Positions 26,535-35,173 of a stretch of 64,000 bases of DNA are shown here, piece by piece. This stretch comes from Ollibium composti (GTDB lineage: Bacteria; Pseudomonadota; Alphaproteobacteria; Rhizobiales; Rhizobiaceae). Below the pieces are notes generated by a model that was not told the DNA's origin, did not search any database, and worked only from the letters and a program-made list of their open reading frames with translations. The stretch spans positions 186,001 to 250,000 of the forward strand of contig NZ_SSNY01000003.1 of assembly GCF_004801285.1 (NCBI RefSeq). Direction: 5' to 3'. Position 1 is the first letter of the stretch, and each line of letters begins with the position of its first letter. The position numbers and the translations under genes were made by a program.

Positions 26535-26993
26535 TTAAGCCGCCGGTGCGTGGCCTTCCAGCATGTCTATGCCGAGCAGGTTGCGCATGCCCGGGCGTGC
26601 CGCCACCAGGTCGGCGATGGTGTGGCGTCCGAGTACCTCGAAGAAGGCGTTGAGCGCTTCGCGCAGGGCCGCGTTCAGCGAGCAGCTGTCGACTAGCGGG
26701 CAGTCAGTATCGCTCTCGAAGCATTCGGCCATGGCGAAGCTTTCCTCCGTCACGCGCACTACGTCGAACAAGGTGATGTCCTCGGCCGGGCGGCCGAGCC
26801 TGACGCCGCCGTGGCGCCCGCGCACCGTCTGGATGAGGCCGTTTTCCACCAGCGGCTGCAGGATCTTGAACAGGAACAGTTCCGACACCGAATAGGCGGC
26901 GGCGATCTCGGGAATGCGGCTCAGCCGATCGTTATTCGCCGTGCAATACATAAGGATGCGTATCGCGTAGTTGGTCTGGCGGGTGAGTCGCAT
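26535..26993 (-). CDS. rirA: Rrf2-family iron-responsive regulator RirA
   Basis: 152 aa. RirA is the main iron-sufficiency repressor of rhizobia and senses an Fe-S cluster. The sequence is very RirA-like: MRLTRQTNYAIRILMYC, the winged helix SVSELFLFKILQPLVENGLI, the wing GRHGGVRLG, and the region AECFESDTDCPLVDSCSLNA with Cys91, Cys98 and Cys104 as likely cluster ligands. It faces hmuV with 23 bases between stops. Its promoter region has an exact IRO box and an Irr/ICE-like palindrome. Confidence 0.93.
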   Translation of the reverse strand: MRLTRQTNYAIRILMYCTANNDRLSRIPEIAAAYSVSELFLFKILQPLVENGLIQTVRGRHGGVRLGRPAEDITLFDVVRVTEESFAMAECFESDTDCPLVDSCSLNAALREALNAFFEVLGRHTIADLVAARPGMRNLLGIDMLEGHAPAA

Positions 26994-27035
26994 AAGACGG
27001 GTCCTTGAAATTCACCCGACGAATATGGCCCATAC

Positions 27036-27052
27036 CTTGGAACAATTCCAGA
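27036..27052. promoter_or_regulatory. Irr-box (ICE)-like palindrome upstream of rirA
   Basis: CTTGGAACAATTCCAGA matches the ICE pattern TTTAGAA-N3-TTCTAAA at 10 of 14 fixed positions and is centred on a perfect TGGAA-CAA-TTCCA palindrome, about 50 bases before the rirA start. Irr is known to control rirA in Agrobacterium, so the site is plausible but not certain. Confidence 0.4.
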
Positions 27053-27070
27053 CAAGCTGTGCCGGATAGG

Positions 27071-27085
27071 TGATTTTTTCTGTCA
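27071..27085. promoter_or_regulatory. IRO box (candidate RirA operator) upstream of rirA
   Basis: TGATTTTTTCTGTCA is an exact TGA-N9-TCA, 78 bases before the rirA start. It would allow autoregulation. Confidence 0.5.
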
Positions 27086-27243
27086 TCTTTCGGTGATCGG
27101 CGGCAGAAACCTCGAGAGCCGACCGTTTTCGCCCCGGTTTCGCTTTCCCTTCCGTTATGCGCGTGCGCCTTGCAATTCATGCTGCGCTGCACAATATTAG
27201 GCACAGCACGACTCGAGGGAGGAGACCCCACGAGGAGTTCGAC

Positions 27244-27831
27244 ATGGACGACCGTCTTCACCTTGCCGCGCCCCCGATCGGGCCGGTTCCGCTTACGGGC
27301 ACGATCCGCCAGCTCAGGCCTTCCGATCTGCCACGTTTTCGCGACCATCTCCTGCGTCTCGACGCAGTCAGCCGCCGCGACCGTTTCAACGGCGCCATCA
27401 GCGATGTTTTCGTCGCCGCCTATGCCGACCGTTCCTTCGCCGAAGGCACGACGGTGATCGGCTATGTCGAAGGCGACGAGGTTCTGGGCGCCGCCGAATT
27501 GCACGAGCGGCCAGAGGAAGCCGAACCGACCGCCGAGATCGCCTTCAGCGTCGAGCGCCATCTCCAGCATCGCGGGCTGGGCGGGCGATTGTTCGCGCGG
27601 CTGATCCAGCAGGCGAGGGGGTTCGGCTACACCCGCCTGTTCGTCACCACCCATGCCGATAACCGCGCCATGAAGGCGCTGGCCCGGCGCTTCGATGCGG
27701 CCTTGACCTTCGCCGAAGGCGAGACGGTCGGCGTCATCCACCTCGAACCGGCGGCGGAAGAGGATTTTTTTCCCGTTCCGCGACGCCTAGTGCCGGTAGG
27801 CCCGATACCGGCAAGAAGGGCGTTCGCGTAG
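27244..27831 (+). CDS. GNAT-family N-acetyltransferase
   Basis: 195 aa from ATG 27244, with GAGGAG upstream. GNAT pattern: IRQLRPSDLPRFRDHLLRL at the start, AEIAFSVERHLQHRGLGGRL (motif A with R-x-x-G-x-G as QHRGLGG), and NRAMKALARRFDAAL. The layout, with its short N-terminal extension, resembles the acetyltransferase domain found alone or in protein acetylases of rhizobia. The substrate is unknown. It is divergent from rirA. Confidence 0.8.
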   Translation: MDDRLHLAAPPIGPVPLTGTIRQLRPSDLPRFRDHLLRLDAVSRRDRFNGAISDVFVAAYADRSFAEGTTVIGYVEGDEVLGAAELHERPEEAEPTAEIAFSVERHLQHRGLGGRLFARLIQQARGFGYTRLFVTTHADNRAMKALARRFDAALTFAEGETVGVIHLEPAAEEDFFPVPRRLVPVGPIPARRAFA

Positions 27832-27852
27832 GAAAATAACCGGCACGGAATC

Positions 27853-27888
27853 AAAAAGGCCGCATCGAACCTCGATGCAGCCTTTTCC
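27853..27888. terminator. Bidirectional terminator
   Basis: AAAAGGC-c-GCATCGA (27854-27868) pairs with TCGATGC-a-GCCTTTT (27872-27886) with one mismatch. It sits between two convergent genes and has A and T tracts on both sides. Confidence 0.75.
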
Positions 27889-27908
27889 GTTTTTCCGGGC
27901 AGTCCGGA

Positions 27909-29102
27909 TCAGTTCTCGTTGGCGGTGACCGTGAGGCCCAGCGTCTTGGGCAGTTCCAGCGGGTTCGACATGCCGTTCGCCATCAGGAGCGCGAAGGGCA
28001 CCGGCGAGGCCGGCTCGGCGGCGATCTCGAGGCTCTTGGGGTCGTCGAGGAACTTGCTCACCGCCGCTGTTACCTGCGCCGTCAGTTCGGGATTGTTGAG
28101 CTGCGCCATGCCGAAGGGCACGATCGCCTTGGCCTGGTTGGCGATGTCCTTGGCCGACATGCCCTGCTGCTTGCCGACATATTCGAGCACCTTGTTGGTC
28201 AGCGAATCATCGTCGAAACGGATCGAGGCGCCGTTGAAGGTGAGCTGCTGCAACAAGCCCAGCATCGCCATGCCCTCGGCGGAACTGTCGGCGCCCTCGG
28301 GCTTTTCGGCCATCTTCTTCTGCATCTCCTGCAGCGACTTGACGAAATCCATCGTGTAGCCGCTGATGTCGAAGGTCATGCCGAAGGTGCCGGCATTGTC
28401 CACGGTGATGTCGTACTGCGACAGCTGCATCTTGCCGTCGGACGGCTGCCAGGAACCGGCGACCTGCATGTCGCCGGAGATGGTCTGGTAGCCGAGCGCC
28501 TCGATGACCGCCTTCGACTTCGGGTCTTCCACCAGCGAAAGGTCGCCGGTGAACTTCGCGGCGCTGCCGGTGAACTCCAGCGCCTTGCCGTCGGCCGGCG
28601 GGGTCACCTCGACGCTGAGCGTGTCGAGCGTGAAGGCCGGCTTGTCGCCTACCTTGACGGTCATGTTGGCGAGCTCGGCCGATTTGTACATGAGGATGCC
28701 GGCCAGCGGATCGGTGCTGCCCTCGGCCGGAATGGTCAGGCCGTGCATCATGAAGGGGCTGATATCGACCGAAATGCCGTCCTCGGTGCGCGAAAATGCC
28801 TGCGTGGAGACGGTCTCGATCGCGTAGCCGCCGTTCTCCTCGCTGACACCCTCGAGGGTGACGTTGCCGATCGGCAGGGCGTCCTTTTCCGCCGCCGGCT
28901 TGATGGTGACGCCTTCCATCACCATGGAGGACGCGTCGCCCGAAATGCCGCTCCAGGCGAGATCGACGCCCTGGTTCGCCATCAGCGCCTTGAGCCGGTC
29001 CGCGACGGCGGTGGTGTCCTGCGCGAAGGCCACGTTGAGCGGCAGGGCGAACAAGAGGCCCGAGAAGGCGAGCTTGGAAAGGGTCGAGCGGTGGATCGTC
29101 AT
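27909..29102 (-). CDS. Exported protein of unknown function
   Basis: 397 aa from ATG 29102, which has CGGAG upstream. A signal peptide (LAFSGLLFALPLNVAFA-QD) is followed by a long, soluble, beta-rich protein with repeated segments on a common theme (VTIKPAAEKDALPIGNVTLE, TVKVGDKPAFTLDTLSVEV), suggesting a repeating beta architecture. There are no cysteines or catalytic motifs that I recognise. Probably periplasmic. The frame continues upstream, but those residues look non-coding. Confidence 0.7.
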   Translation of the reverse strand: MTIHRSTLSKLAFSGLLFALPLNVAFAQDTTAVADRLKALMANQGVDLAWSGISGDASSMVMEGVTIKPAAEKDALPIGNVTLEGVSEENGGYAIETVSTQAFSRTEDGISVDISPFMMHGLTIPAEGSTDPLAGILMYKSAELANMTVKVGDKPAFTLDTLSVEVTPPADGKALEFTGSAAKFTGDLSLVEDPKSKAVIEALGYQTISGDMQVAGSWQPSDGKMQLSQYDITVDNAGTFGMTFDISGYTMDFVKSLQEMQKKMAEKPEGADSSAEGMAMLGLLQQLTFNGASIRFDDDSLTNKVLEYVGKQQGMSAKDIANQAKAIVPFGMAQLNNPELTAQVTAAVSKFLDDPKSLEIAAEPASPVPFALLMANGMSNPLELPKTLGLTVTANEN

Positions 29103-29362
29103 CGCGGGCTCCGAAATAGGCCTGAGTATATGTTGATTTGCTGTATGCCCTTCACGTCTCCGTGAAGAACTGGACCGGAAAAAGGCGATCGCCGCCACAA
29201 TGGCAGCAAACCGCCGAAAAAGGCAATCGGCACGGCTACGCCCACACCGTGGTCTGTCGCAAACGCCGTGCCGTCCCATCCTGGGGCGATAGCCGCCCAA
29301 TGTAACGGCAGGATGCCGGGAGAGGCGGTCGAGGTTTCCGGAGCGGACCCCGCCTTTGGCGG

Positions 29363-29800
29363 TTAAGCTGCCGCCAGCATCGCCCGCGTCTTGCCGATGA
29401 CAAGGGCAGCCTGCGCGGCCTCACGTCCCTTCTTGACGAAATGGGAGCGGAAGATCTGCGTATGGTGCTCCGTTTCCTGGTAGTTATGCGGCGTCAGCGA
29501 CACCGACAGCACCGGCACGCCGGTGTCCATGCCGGCCCGCATCAACCCGTCCACCACCGCCTGGGCGACGAAGTCGTGGCGGTAGATGCCGCCGTCGACG
29601 ACGAAGGCGGCCGCCGCGACCGCCGCATAGCGGCCGGAAGCAGCGAGGTCGCGCGCCAGCAGCGGCATTTCGAAAGCGCCGGGCACGTCGAACACGTCGA
29701 CCTGCTCACGCGGGATCAGTTCGAGGAAACCGTCGAGCGAGCGGTCGACGATATCGGCGTGCCAGCCGGCTTTGATGAAGGCATAGCGGGTGTGTGTCAT
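29363..29800 (-). CDS. ribH2: 6,7-dimethyl-8-ribityllumazine synthase, type II (RibH2)
   Basis: 145 aa from ATG 29800, with AAAGGTGA upstream. Lumazine synthase makes the penultimate riboflavin precursor. The sequence has the RibH2 style of Mesorhizobium and Brucella: FIKAGWHADIVDRSLDGF, FDVPGAFEMPLLARDLA, FVVDGGIYRHDFVAQAVVDG and SLTPHNYQE. RibH2 forms decamers and works as a second, separately controlled copy beside RibH1. An FMN riboswitch lies directly upstream, so it is expected to be shut off when FMN is plentiful. Confidence 0.95.
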   Translation of the reverse strand: MTHTRYAFIKAGWHADIVDRSLDGFLELIPREQVDVFDVPGAFEMPLLARDLAASGRYAAVAAAAFVVDGGIYRHDFVAQAVVDGLMRAGMDTGVPVLSVSLTPHNYQETEHHTQIFRSHFVKKGREAAQAALVIGKTRAMLAAA

Positions 29801-29849
29801 CGTAATCACCTTTCTCGTAACGGACACGTCACCCAAGGCGATCACGGCT

Positions 29850-29877
29850 GTTCCGCCGGCAGGCTGCCGCCCGGAAC
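29850..29877 (-). promoter_or_regulatory. Hairpin between FMN riboswitch and ribH2
   Basis: GTTCCGCCGGCA and TGCCGCCCGGAAC form a GC-rich, slightly imperfect hairpin. No T run follows in the transcript direction, so it looks like part of a folding switch acting on translation and not a terminator. Confidence 0.5.
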
Positions 29878-29883
29878 TGCACG

Positions 29884-30016
29884 TTCTCTTTCATCCGGAC
29901 TATACCGTCGGCCCAGGCATCGCACCTGGTCTGCTGACCCTTCCTGCGGAAGGCGCTCGCGGGCTCGCGGCTCGCACCGCATACCGCCGGTGGGGAGTTT
30001 CGCCCCGCCCTGAGAA
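29884..30016 (-). ncRNA. FMN riboswitch (RFN element)
   Basis: Read on the minus strand, the conserved RFN blocks appear in order: TTCTCAGGGCGGGGCGAAA, CTCCCCACCGGCGGTATG, AGCCCGCGAGCGCC, GGTCAGCAGA, CCAGGTGCGATGCCTGGGCC, GACGGTATAGTCCGGATG and AAAGAGAA. TTCTC and GAGAA close the outer stem. It is 83 bases before ribH2. Confidence 0.97.
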
Positions 30017-30079
30017 CGGCGAATAGATAGCGACGCCATAGCGGGCAGGCAAGGGGCGTGGATTGGTCCTGCCGCACCC

Positions 30080-30910
30080 TCAGCGCGAAAGGAAGGCGGC
30101 CACGGTGCCGGAGCGCAGCACCGACTGCGTGACGCCGCCGAACAGGAGCCGGCGCAGCCAGGAATGGCTGTAGGCGCCGAGCACGAGGAGGTCGGCCCCG
30201 GTTTCGGTCATCCTGCTCTGGATGACATCCTCCACCGACGCGCCGTCGGCCTTGCGCACGGCGACGCTGACATTCGCGCCATGGCGCGCCAGCGCGGCGG
30301 CGATTTCGCTGCCGGCCGTGCCGTCGTCGTCCTGGTTGTCGGGCGGATCGACGACGAACACTTCCGTCTTGTCGGCGGCGAGGATGAAGGGCAGGGCGTC
30401 GAAGGCGGCGCGTGCCGCCTCGCGGGTGCCGTTCCAGGCGAGCAGCACCGTCTTGAAGGTGGTGACCACAGGTCCCGCATGCGGCACCACCAGCACGGGG
30501 CGCCCGGCGTCGTAGACCAGCGAGCCGACGTCGGCATTGCCGTCGCCGCCGCTTTCGCTCTGGGCGGCCACCACGAGATCGGCGGCGCGTACGGTCGAGA
30601 TGCCCGACAACCCGCTGTCGCCGGAGAAGGTTTCCAGGCTGCGCCATTCGAAGGACAGGCCCGAACCTTCGACGCGCTTGAGGAAGAGCGCCTGCAGTTT
30701 TTCGGCGCGCTCCTTGTTCATCTCGGCCGAAACCTGCAGGAACTCGGTGTCCGGAAACCCGGTGGCGGAGGTGTAGGGAACCGGGACCGATTCGGCGTGA
30801 ATGCCGACGAGATGGCTTTGAAGGCCGGTGGCGAGCGGTATGGCGCAGTCGAGCACGCGCCCGGCGTCCTGTTCGCTCTGGAGGATGGCGACGATGGTCT
30901 TGAACGACAT
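30080..30910 (-). CDS. Double-domain universal stress protein
   Basis: 276 aa from ATG 30910, with AGGGAG upstream. Two tandem UspA-like domains: the first starts MSFKTIVAILQSEQDAGRVL and the second TTFKTVLLAWNGTREAARA. The second ends in GAYSHSWLRRLLFGGVTQSV, close to the ATP-binding G-x2-G-x9-G(S/T) motif. Such proteins act in stress survival through unknown mechanisms. Upstream of the ribH2 riboswitch but probably a separate unit. Confidence 0.88.
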   Translation of the reverse strand: MSFKTIVAILQSEQDAGRVLDCAIPLATGLQSHLVGIHAESVPVPYTSATGFPDTEFLQVSAEMNKERAEKLQALFLKRVEGSGLSFEWRSLETFSGDSGLSGISTVRAADLVVAAQSESGGDGNADVGSLVYDAGRPVLVVPHAGPVVTTFKTVLLAWNGTREAARAAFDALPFILAADKTEVFVVDPPDNQDDDGTAGSEIAAALARHGANVSVAVRKADGASVEDVIQSRMTETGADLLVLGAYSHSWLRRLLFGGVTQSVLRSGTVAAFLSR

Positions 30911-31003
30911 GGCAGGCTCCCTCAACTGGCCGCGTGCCGTATCCTATCACGGCCGCCCGTATAAAACGCGCTGCTTGTCGTCACGGTTCCCGCCGTGCTT
31001 GGC

Positions 31004-31744
31004 TCAGCCCGCCGTGGCGAAGCGTTTCACCATCGCCTCGACGTCGGCGCGCGCGGCTTCAAGAGCCTCCTGCGTGCGGGCGCGCACCACCAGTTCGGTC
31101 CAGAATTTGCCCTCGCCGTACTTCGGATAGGAGCCGATGATGGTGTCGGGATGCGCCTTCTGGATCTCAGCCAGCGGGCCGCCGATCGTGCCTTCGCCGA
31201 CCGGGCAGTGGACGGCCGCCGACAGCATCTTCGCGCCCGTCTTCAGCGTCGGCACGACGTTGTCGAGCATCGCCTGGAAGATCGACGGCACGCCCGCCAT
31301 GACGTGCACGTTGCCGATGCGGAAGCCCGGCGCGGTTGAAACGGGATTGTCGATGTGGTCGGCGCCACGCGGCATGCGCGCCATGCGCTTCCTGGCCTCG
31401 GTGAACTCGATGCCGCGCTGGGCGTAGCTGTCGCCGAGCATCTTGTAGGCCTTGGCGTCGTATTCGCACGGCACGCCGAATGCCTTGGCCACCGAATCGG
31501 CGGTGATGTCGTCATGCGTGGGGCCGATGCCGCCGGTGGTGAAAACGTAGGTATAGCGGGTCCTGAGCGCATTCAGCGCCGCGACGATCTCGTCTTCCTC
31601 ATCCGGCACGATGCGCACTTCCTTCAGGTCGATGCCGATGGCCGTCATGATGTCGGCCAGATGGCCGATGTTGCGGTCCTTGGTACGGCCCGAAAGGATT
31701 TCGTCGCCGATGACCATCATGGCGGCGGTGACGATATCTGGCAT
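31004..31744 (-). CDS. MoCF/CinA N-terminal-domain protein
   Basis: 246 aa from ATG 31744. A single molybdopterin-binding (MoCF_biosynth) domain: ADIVTAAMMVIGDEILSGRT-like start, TGGIGPTHDDITADSVAKAF and RMPRGADHIDNPVSTAPGF. This is the competence/damage-inducible CinA N-terminal type without the C-terminal PncC deamidase domain. In related proteins this domain has ADP-ribose or FAD pyrophosphatase activity, so nucleotide housekeeping is possible. It is divergent from wrbA. Confidence 0.85.
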   Translation of the reverse strand: MPDIVTAAMMVIGDEILSGRTKDRNIGHLADIMTAIGIDLKEVRIVPDEEDEIVAALNALRTRYTYVFTTGGIGPTHDDITADSVAKAFGVPCEYDAKAYKMLGDSYAQRGIEFTEARKRMARMPRGADHIDNPVSTAPGFRIGNVHVMAGVPSIFQAMLDNVVPTLKTGAKMLSAAVHCPVGEGTIGGPLAEIQKAHPDTIIGSYPKYGEGKFWTELVVRARTQEALEAARADVEAMVKRFATAG

Positions 31745-31925
31745 GGCGGTCTCCGGAAGAAGGGCAGGGCATCGACCCATACTCCCGCATCGGAACCGGG
31801 GCAATGGCATCCGATTAGTGAACAATCCGTGCTCCAGAAGATGGCTTCCGATGAACGGTGGGCACCTTAGATAGAGGTCGACGGCGCGCTTCGCGCCGAC
31901 AGGTTTGCCCATCAAGGAGACTGTA

Positions 31926-32525
31926 ATGGCAAAGGTTCTGGTTCTTTATTATTCGAGCTTCGGTCACATGGAGCAGATGGCCAAGGCGGCCGCCGAAGGC
32001 GCGCGCGAAGCCGGCGCCGAGGTCAGCTTGAAGCGCGTTCCCGAACTGGTGCCGGAAGCCGTCGCCAAGGCGTCCCATTACAAGCTGGACCAGCAGGCCG
32101 AGGTCGCCACGCCGGCCGAACTGGAGAACTACGACGCCATCATCGTCGGCTCGGCCACCCGTTACGGTGCCGTCGCCTCGCAGATGAAGAACTTCCTCGA
32201 CCAGACCGGCCCGCTGTGGGCACGCGGCGCGCTGCTCGACAAGGTCGGCTCGGTTATGGTCTCGACCGCCACCCAGCACGGCGGCGCCGAACTCGCGCTG
32301 CTTTCCACTCAGGCGACGCTCCAGCATCACGGCATGATCATCGTGCCGCTGTCCTATGCCTATCAGGGCCAGATGGGCAACGACGTCGTGCGCGGCGGTG
32401 CGCCCTACGGCATGACCACGACTTCCGACGGCGACGGTTCGCGCCAGCCCTCGGCGCAGGAACTGGAAGGCGCGCATTTCCAGGGCAAGCGCGTCGCCGA
32501 GATCGCTGCCAAGCTGCACGGCTGA
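31926..32525 (+). CDS. wrbA: NAD(P)H:quinone oxidoreductase WrbA
   Basis: 199 aa from ATG 31926, with AAGGAGA upstream. Flavodoxin-like, FMN-binding, tetrameric. It reduces quinones by two electrons and limits radical formation. Family sequences: [55 protein letters not shown] and [17 protein letters not shown] clear terminator follows. Confidence 0.94.
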   Translation: MAKVLVLYYSSFGHMEQMAKAAAEGAREAGAEVSLKRVPELVPEAVAKASHYKLDQQAEVATPAELENYDAIIVGSATRYGAVASQMKNFLDQTGPLWARGALLDKVGSVMVSTATQHGGAELALLSTQATLQHHGMIIVPLSYAYQGQMGNDVVRGGAPYGMTTTSDGDGSRQPSAQELEGAHFQGKRVAEIAAKLHG

Positions 32526-32553
32526 GTTCACGGTTGATCCGCGACGATCAGGG

Positions 32554-32584
32554 AAGGGCGCTCCGGCGCCCTTTCGCTTTTTTG
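32554..32584 (+). terminator. Rho-independent terminator after wrbA
   Basis: AAGGGCGC and GCGCCCTT pair around a TCCG loop, followed by TCGCTTTTTT. Confidence 0.9.
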
Positions 32585-32684
32585 GGGACACCGTCTTCCC
32601 GCGGTAATCCCTCACGGTAATCCTTGCGTAACGCCGCCGCGATAGCCAGTGCTTGCGGGCAGACGTTTTGCAGCGAGGACGGCG

Positions 32685-33494
32685 ATGAGAGCATGGATAT
32701 GGGCGGCCTTCGCGGTGACCGCCGTGATGGGACATGCAGGCGCCGTGCAGGCGGCGACCGTCTGCACCATCCTGGCCGATGCGGCGACCGGCGACAGGCT
32801 GGTGGCCGAAGGCGATTGCGACCGGCGCGTCACCCCGGCGTCGACCTTCAAGATCGCCATCGCCCTGATGGGCTACGACGACGGCTTCCTCAAGGACGAG
32901 CACAGCCCGAAACTGCCCTTCAAGAAGGGTTATCCCTCATGGGTTGCGGCCTGGAAGGCCGATCAGGACCCGATGTCGTGGATCGCCAATTCCGTCGTCT
33001 GGTATTCGCAGCAGGTGACGCAGCATCTGGGCGTCGAGAAATTCGACCGCTACATCCGGGCCTTTGGTTACGGCAACCGGGACGGCTCCGGCGATCCGGG
33101 CAAGGACAACGGGTTGACGCGGGCTTGGCTGTCGTCGTCGCTGAAGATTTCACCGGCCGAGCAGATCGAGTTCCTGCGGGCGCTGACGACGGGCAAACTG
33201 CCGGTGTCGCGCCACGCGCTCGACATGACCGCCGCCGTCACCGCCCTTGGCAAGCTGCCCGGAGGCTGGGACCTGCACGGCAAGACCGGAACCGGCCCCT
33301 TCCGCAAGGCGGATGGCAAGCCCGACCAGAACCACACCTATGGCTGGTTCGTCGGCTGGGCGGTGCGCGACGGCCGGACGGTCGTTTTCGCCCGCCTTGT
33401 CGAGGAAAAGGGCAAGCGCGTCACCATGACGGCTGGCCGCTCGACCCGCGACGCCATGATCAGGGAACTGCCATCCCTGTTGCCCGCCCGCTAA
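32685..33494 (+). CDS. Class D (OXA-type) beta-lactamase
   Basis: 269 aa from ATG 32685, with GAGGA upstream, and a signal peptide ending VQAA. All class D motifs are in order: PASTFKIA with the nucleophile Ser53 of the precursor (Ser70 in standard numbering), SVVWYSQQ (S-x-V), FGYGNRD (YGN), AWLSSSLKIS (conserved Trp) and HGKTGTG (Lys200; KTG). It should therefore be a catalytically competent penicillin-hydrolysing enzyme. No mobile element or resistance cassette is nearby, so it looks chromosomal and native. A regulator is not adjacent. Confidence 0.92.
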   Translation: MRAWIWAAFAVTAVMGHAGAVQAATVCTILADAATGDRLVAEGDCDRRVTPASTFKIAIALMGYDDGFLKDEHSPKLPFKKGYPSWVAAWKADQDPMSWIANSVVWYSQQVTQHLGVEKFDRYIRAFGYGNRDGSGDPGKDNGLTRAWLSSSLKISPAEQIEFLRALTTGKLPVSRHALDMTAAVTALGKLPGGWDLHGKTGTGPFRKADGKPDQNHTYGWFVGWAVRDGRTVVFARLVEEKGKRVTMTAGRSTRDAMIRELPSLLPAR

Positions 33495-33509
33495 GCCAAC
33501 CGGCTTCCG

Positions 33510-33764
33510 TCAGCCGTTTTCGGCGTCGTCCGCGATCTCGGTCTGCGGCCGGTCGCGGCCGTCGGCCAGTTCCTCGTGCCATTTGCCCTGGGCGTCTTCG
33601 TACTGGATGCCGTCGGTGGTGCCGGCCACCTGCTGCTCGGCAGAGGCGTTTTCGGCGGCCCGCCGCGCTTCCTCGTGGCTCCGGAAGGTTTCGGAGAAGG
33701 TCGAGCCGACCTTGTAGGCCCAGCCTCCGTCATGCTCGACGATCGTGTAGGTCAGTTTCGCCAT
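33510..33764 (-). CDS. DUF2188-like small protein
   Basis: 84 aa from ATG 33764. The first half (YTIVEHDGGWAYKVGSTFSE with FRSHEEARRAAENAS) has the DUF2188 pattern of a short beta-beta-alpha unit. The second half repeats that theme less clearly (TTDGIQYEDAQGKWHEE). Function unknown. Convergent with the beta-lactamase gene. Confidence 0.75.
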   Translation of the reverse strand: MAKLTYTIVEHDGGWAYKVGSTFSETFRSHEEARRAAENASAEQQVAGTTDGIQYEDAQGKWHEELADGRDRPQTEIADDAENG

Positions 33765-33888
33765 AAGACGTCTCCGAGGGTACAATATTGCGGTCGCGCT
33801 GCCAAACGGGGCGCGTTCCGTGCCAAACGCGAAGCACGGAAAATGGTTGCCTGCCGGCGCCGGCCCGAGGCGGCGGACATACTATGCG

Positions 33889-34992
33889 TCAACCTGCCTT
33901 CTTCATCCAGTGCTGCATGGTGGTCACCGCGCGCACCAGTTGCGGTGCCGCATGGACCGGCTCACCAAGCATTGCCGCCGCGCGCCAGCCCCAGCGCGGA
34001 TCGGCAAGGAAAGCACGCGCCAGCGCCACCATGTCGGCACGGCCGTCGGCGACGATGGCGTTCGCTTCCAGCGGATCGTCGATCAGTCCGACGGCGCGGA
34101 CGGGAATGTCCGCGCCCTTGCGGATCGCCTCGGCCAGATGCACCTGGTAGCCGGGGCCGGAGGGAAGTTTCTGGTGCGGCGAATTTCCGCCGGAAGAACA
34201 GCAGATATAAGCGACGCCTTCCGCTTTCAGCGCCTTCGCCACCTCGATCGCCTCGTCGACATCGAAGCCACCGTCCACCCATTCCTTCACCGAAAGCCGC
34301 GCCCCCAGCATCAGCTTCGGCGCGGCCTTGCGCACGGCGCGCGATATCTCGACCGCGAAGCGCATGCGGTTTTCAAGGCTGCCACCCCAGCGGTCGGTGC
34401 GCCGGTTGGAGATCGGCGACAGGAACTGGAAGATCAGGTAGCCGTGAGCGGCGTGCAGTTCGATGAAGTCGAAGCCGGCGCGCTCGGCCCGCAGGGCGGC
34501 GTCCGCGAACCGCTCGATCAACCGGACGATCTCTTCTTCTTCCAGCGCGTGCGGCGGGTGCCATCCCTGATCGTAGGGGATCGCCGAGGCTGAGACCGTC
34601 TGCCACGGGTCCTGGTTCGGCCCGAGCGGTCCGCCGCCTTCCCAAGGCCGCTGGCAGGAGGCTTTGCGACCGGCATGGGCGAGCTGCGTGCCGAACTTCG
34701 TGCCCGGCTGCGCCACCCGGCGCGCCGCATCCAGCGCGCGCTTCGCCGCCGCTTCGTTATGGTCCGAATAAAGGCCGAGGCAGCCGTGGCTGATGCGGCC
34801 GCGCCGTTCCACGTCGGTCATCTCGACGGTGACCGTGCCGGCGCCCGACAGCGCATAGCTCATCCATTGGTGGAGATGCCAGTCGGTGGCCGAGCCGTCG
34901 TCGGCCGAATACTGGCACATCGGCGCCACCGCGATGCGGTTGGGGACGGTCATCCCGCCAAGCGTGATGGGCTGGAAAAGCGGTGCGGTCAT
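33889..34992 (-). CDS. NADH:flavin oxidoreductase, Old Yellow Enzyme family (YqjM-like)
   Basis: 367 aa TIM-barrel flavoprotein. It reduces activated C=C bonds using FMN and NAD(P)H. Features of the YqjM class: VAPMCQYSADDGSATDWH (the Cys that tunes FMN), QLAHAGRKAS, the active-site pair in ELHAAHGYLIFQFLSP, SNRRTDRWGGSLENRMRF, and LARAFLADPRWGW. The physiological substrate is unknown, often oxidative-stress related. Confidence 0.92.
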   Translation of the reverse strand: MTAPLFQPITLGGMTVPNRIAVAPMCQYSADDGSATDWHLHQWMSYALSGAGTVTVEMTDVERRGRISHGCLGLYSDHNEAAAKRALDAARRVAQPGTKFGTQLAHAGRKASCQRPWEGGGPLGPNQDPWQTVSASAIPYDQGWHPPHALEEEEIVRLIERFADAALRAERAGFDFIELHAAHGYLIFQFLSPISNRRTDRWGGSLENRMRFAVEISRAVRKAAPKLMLGARLSVKEWVDGGFDVDEAIEVAKALKAEGVAYICCSSGGNSPHQKLPSGPGYQVHLAEAIRKGADIPVRAVGLIDDPLEANAIVADGRADMVALARAFLADPRWGWRAAAMLGEPVHAAPQLVRAVTTMQHWMKKAG

Positions 34993-35173
34993 GAAAAACT
35001 CCGGCGGATCGTGCAGGTGGCGGGATCGTCGAGCCTATGTAGGGGCATCTGCGGCGTGACGCCAGAGATGGGCCTGCCGGTCGCAGGCCGGCCCATTTGT
35101 GCGACGTGATGGAACCGCCAGCCGCGCCAGCCATTTGTTTCCCACGCCGGCCGACCAAAGGGAGAACAAGGCG

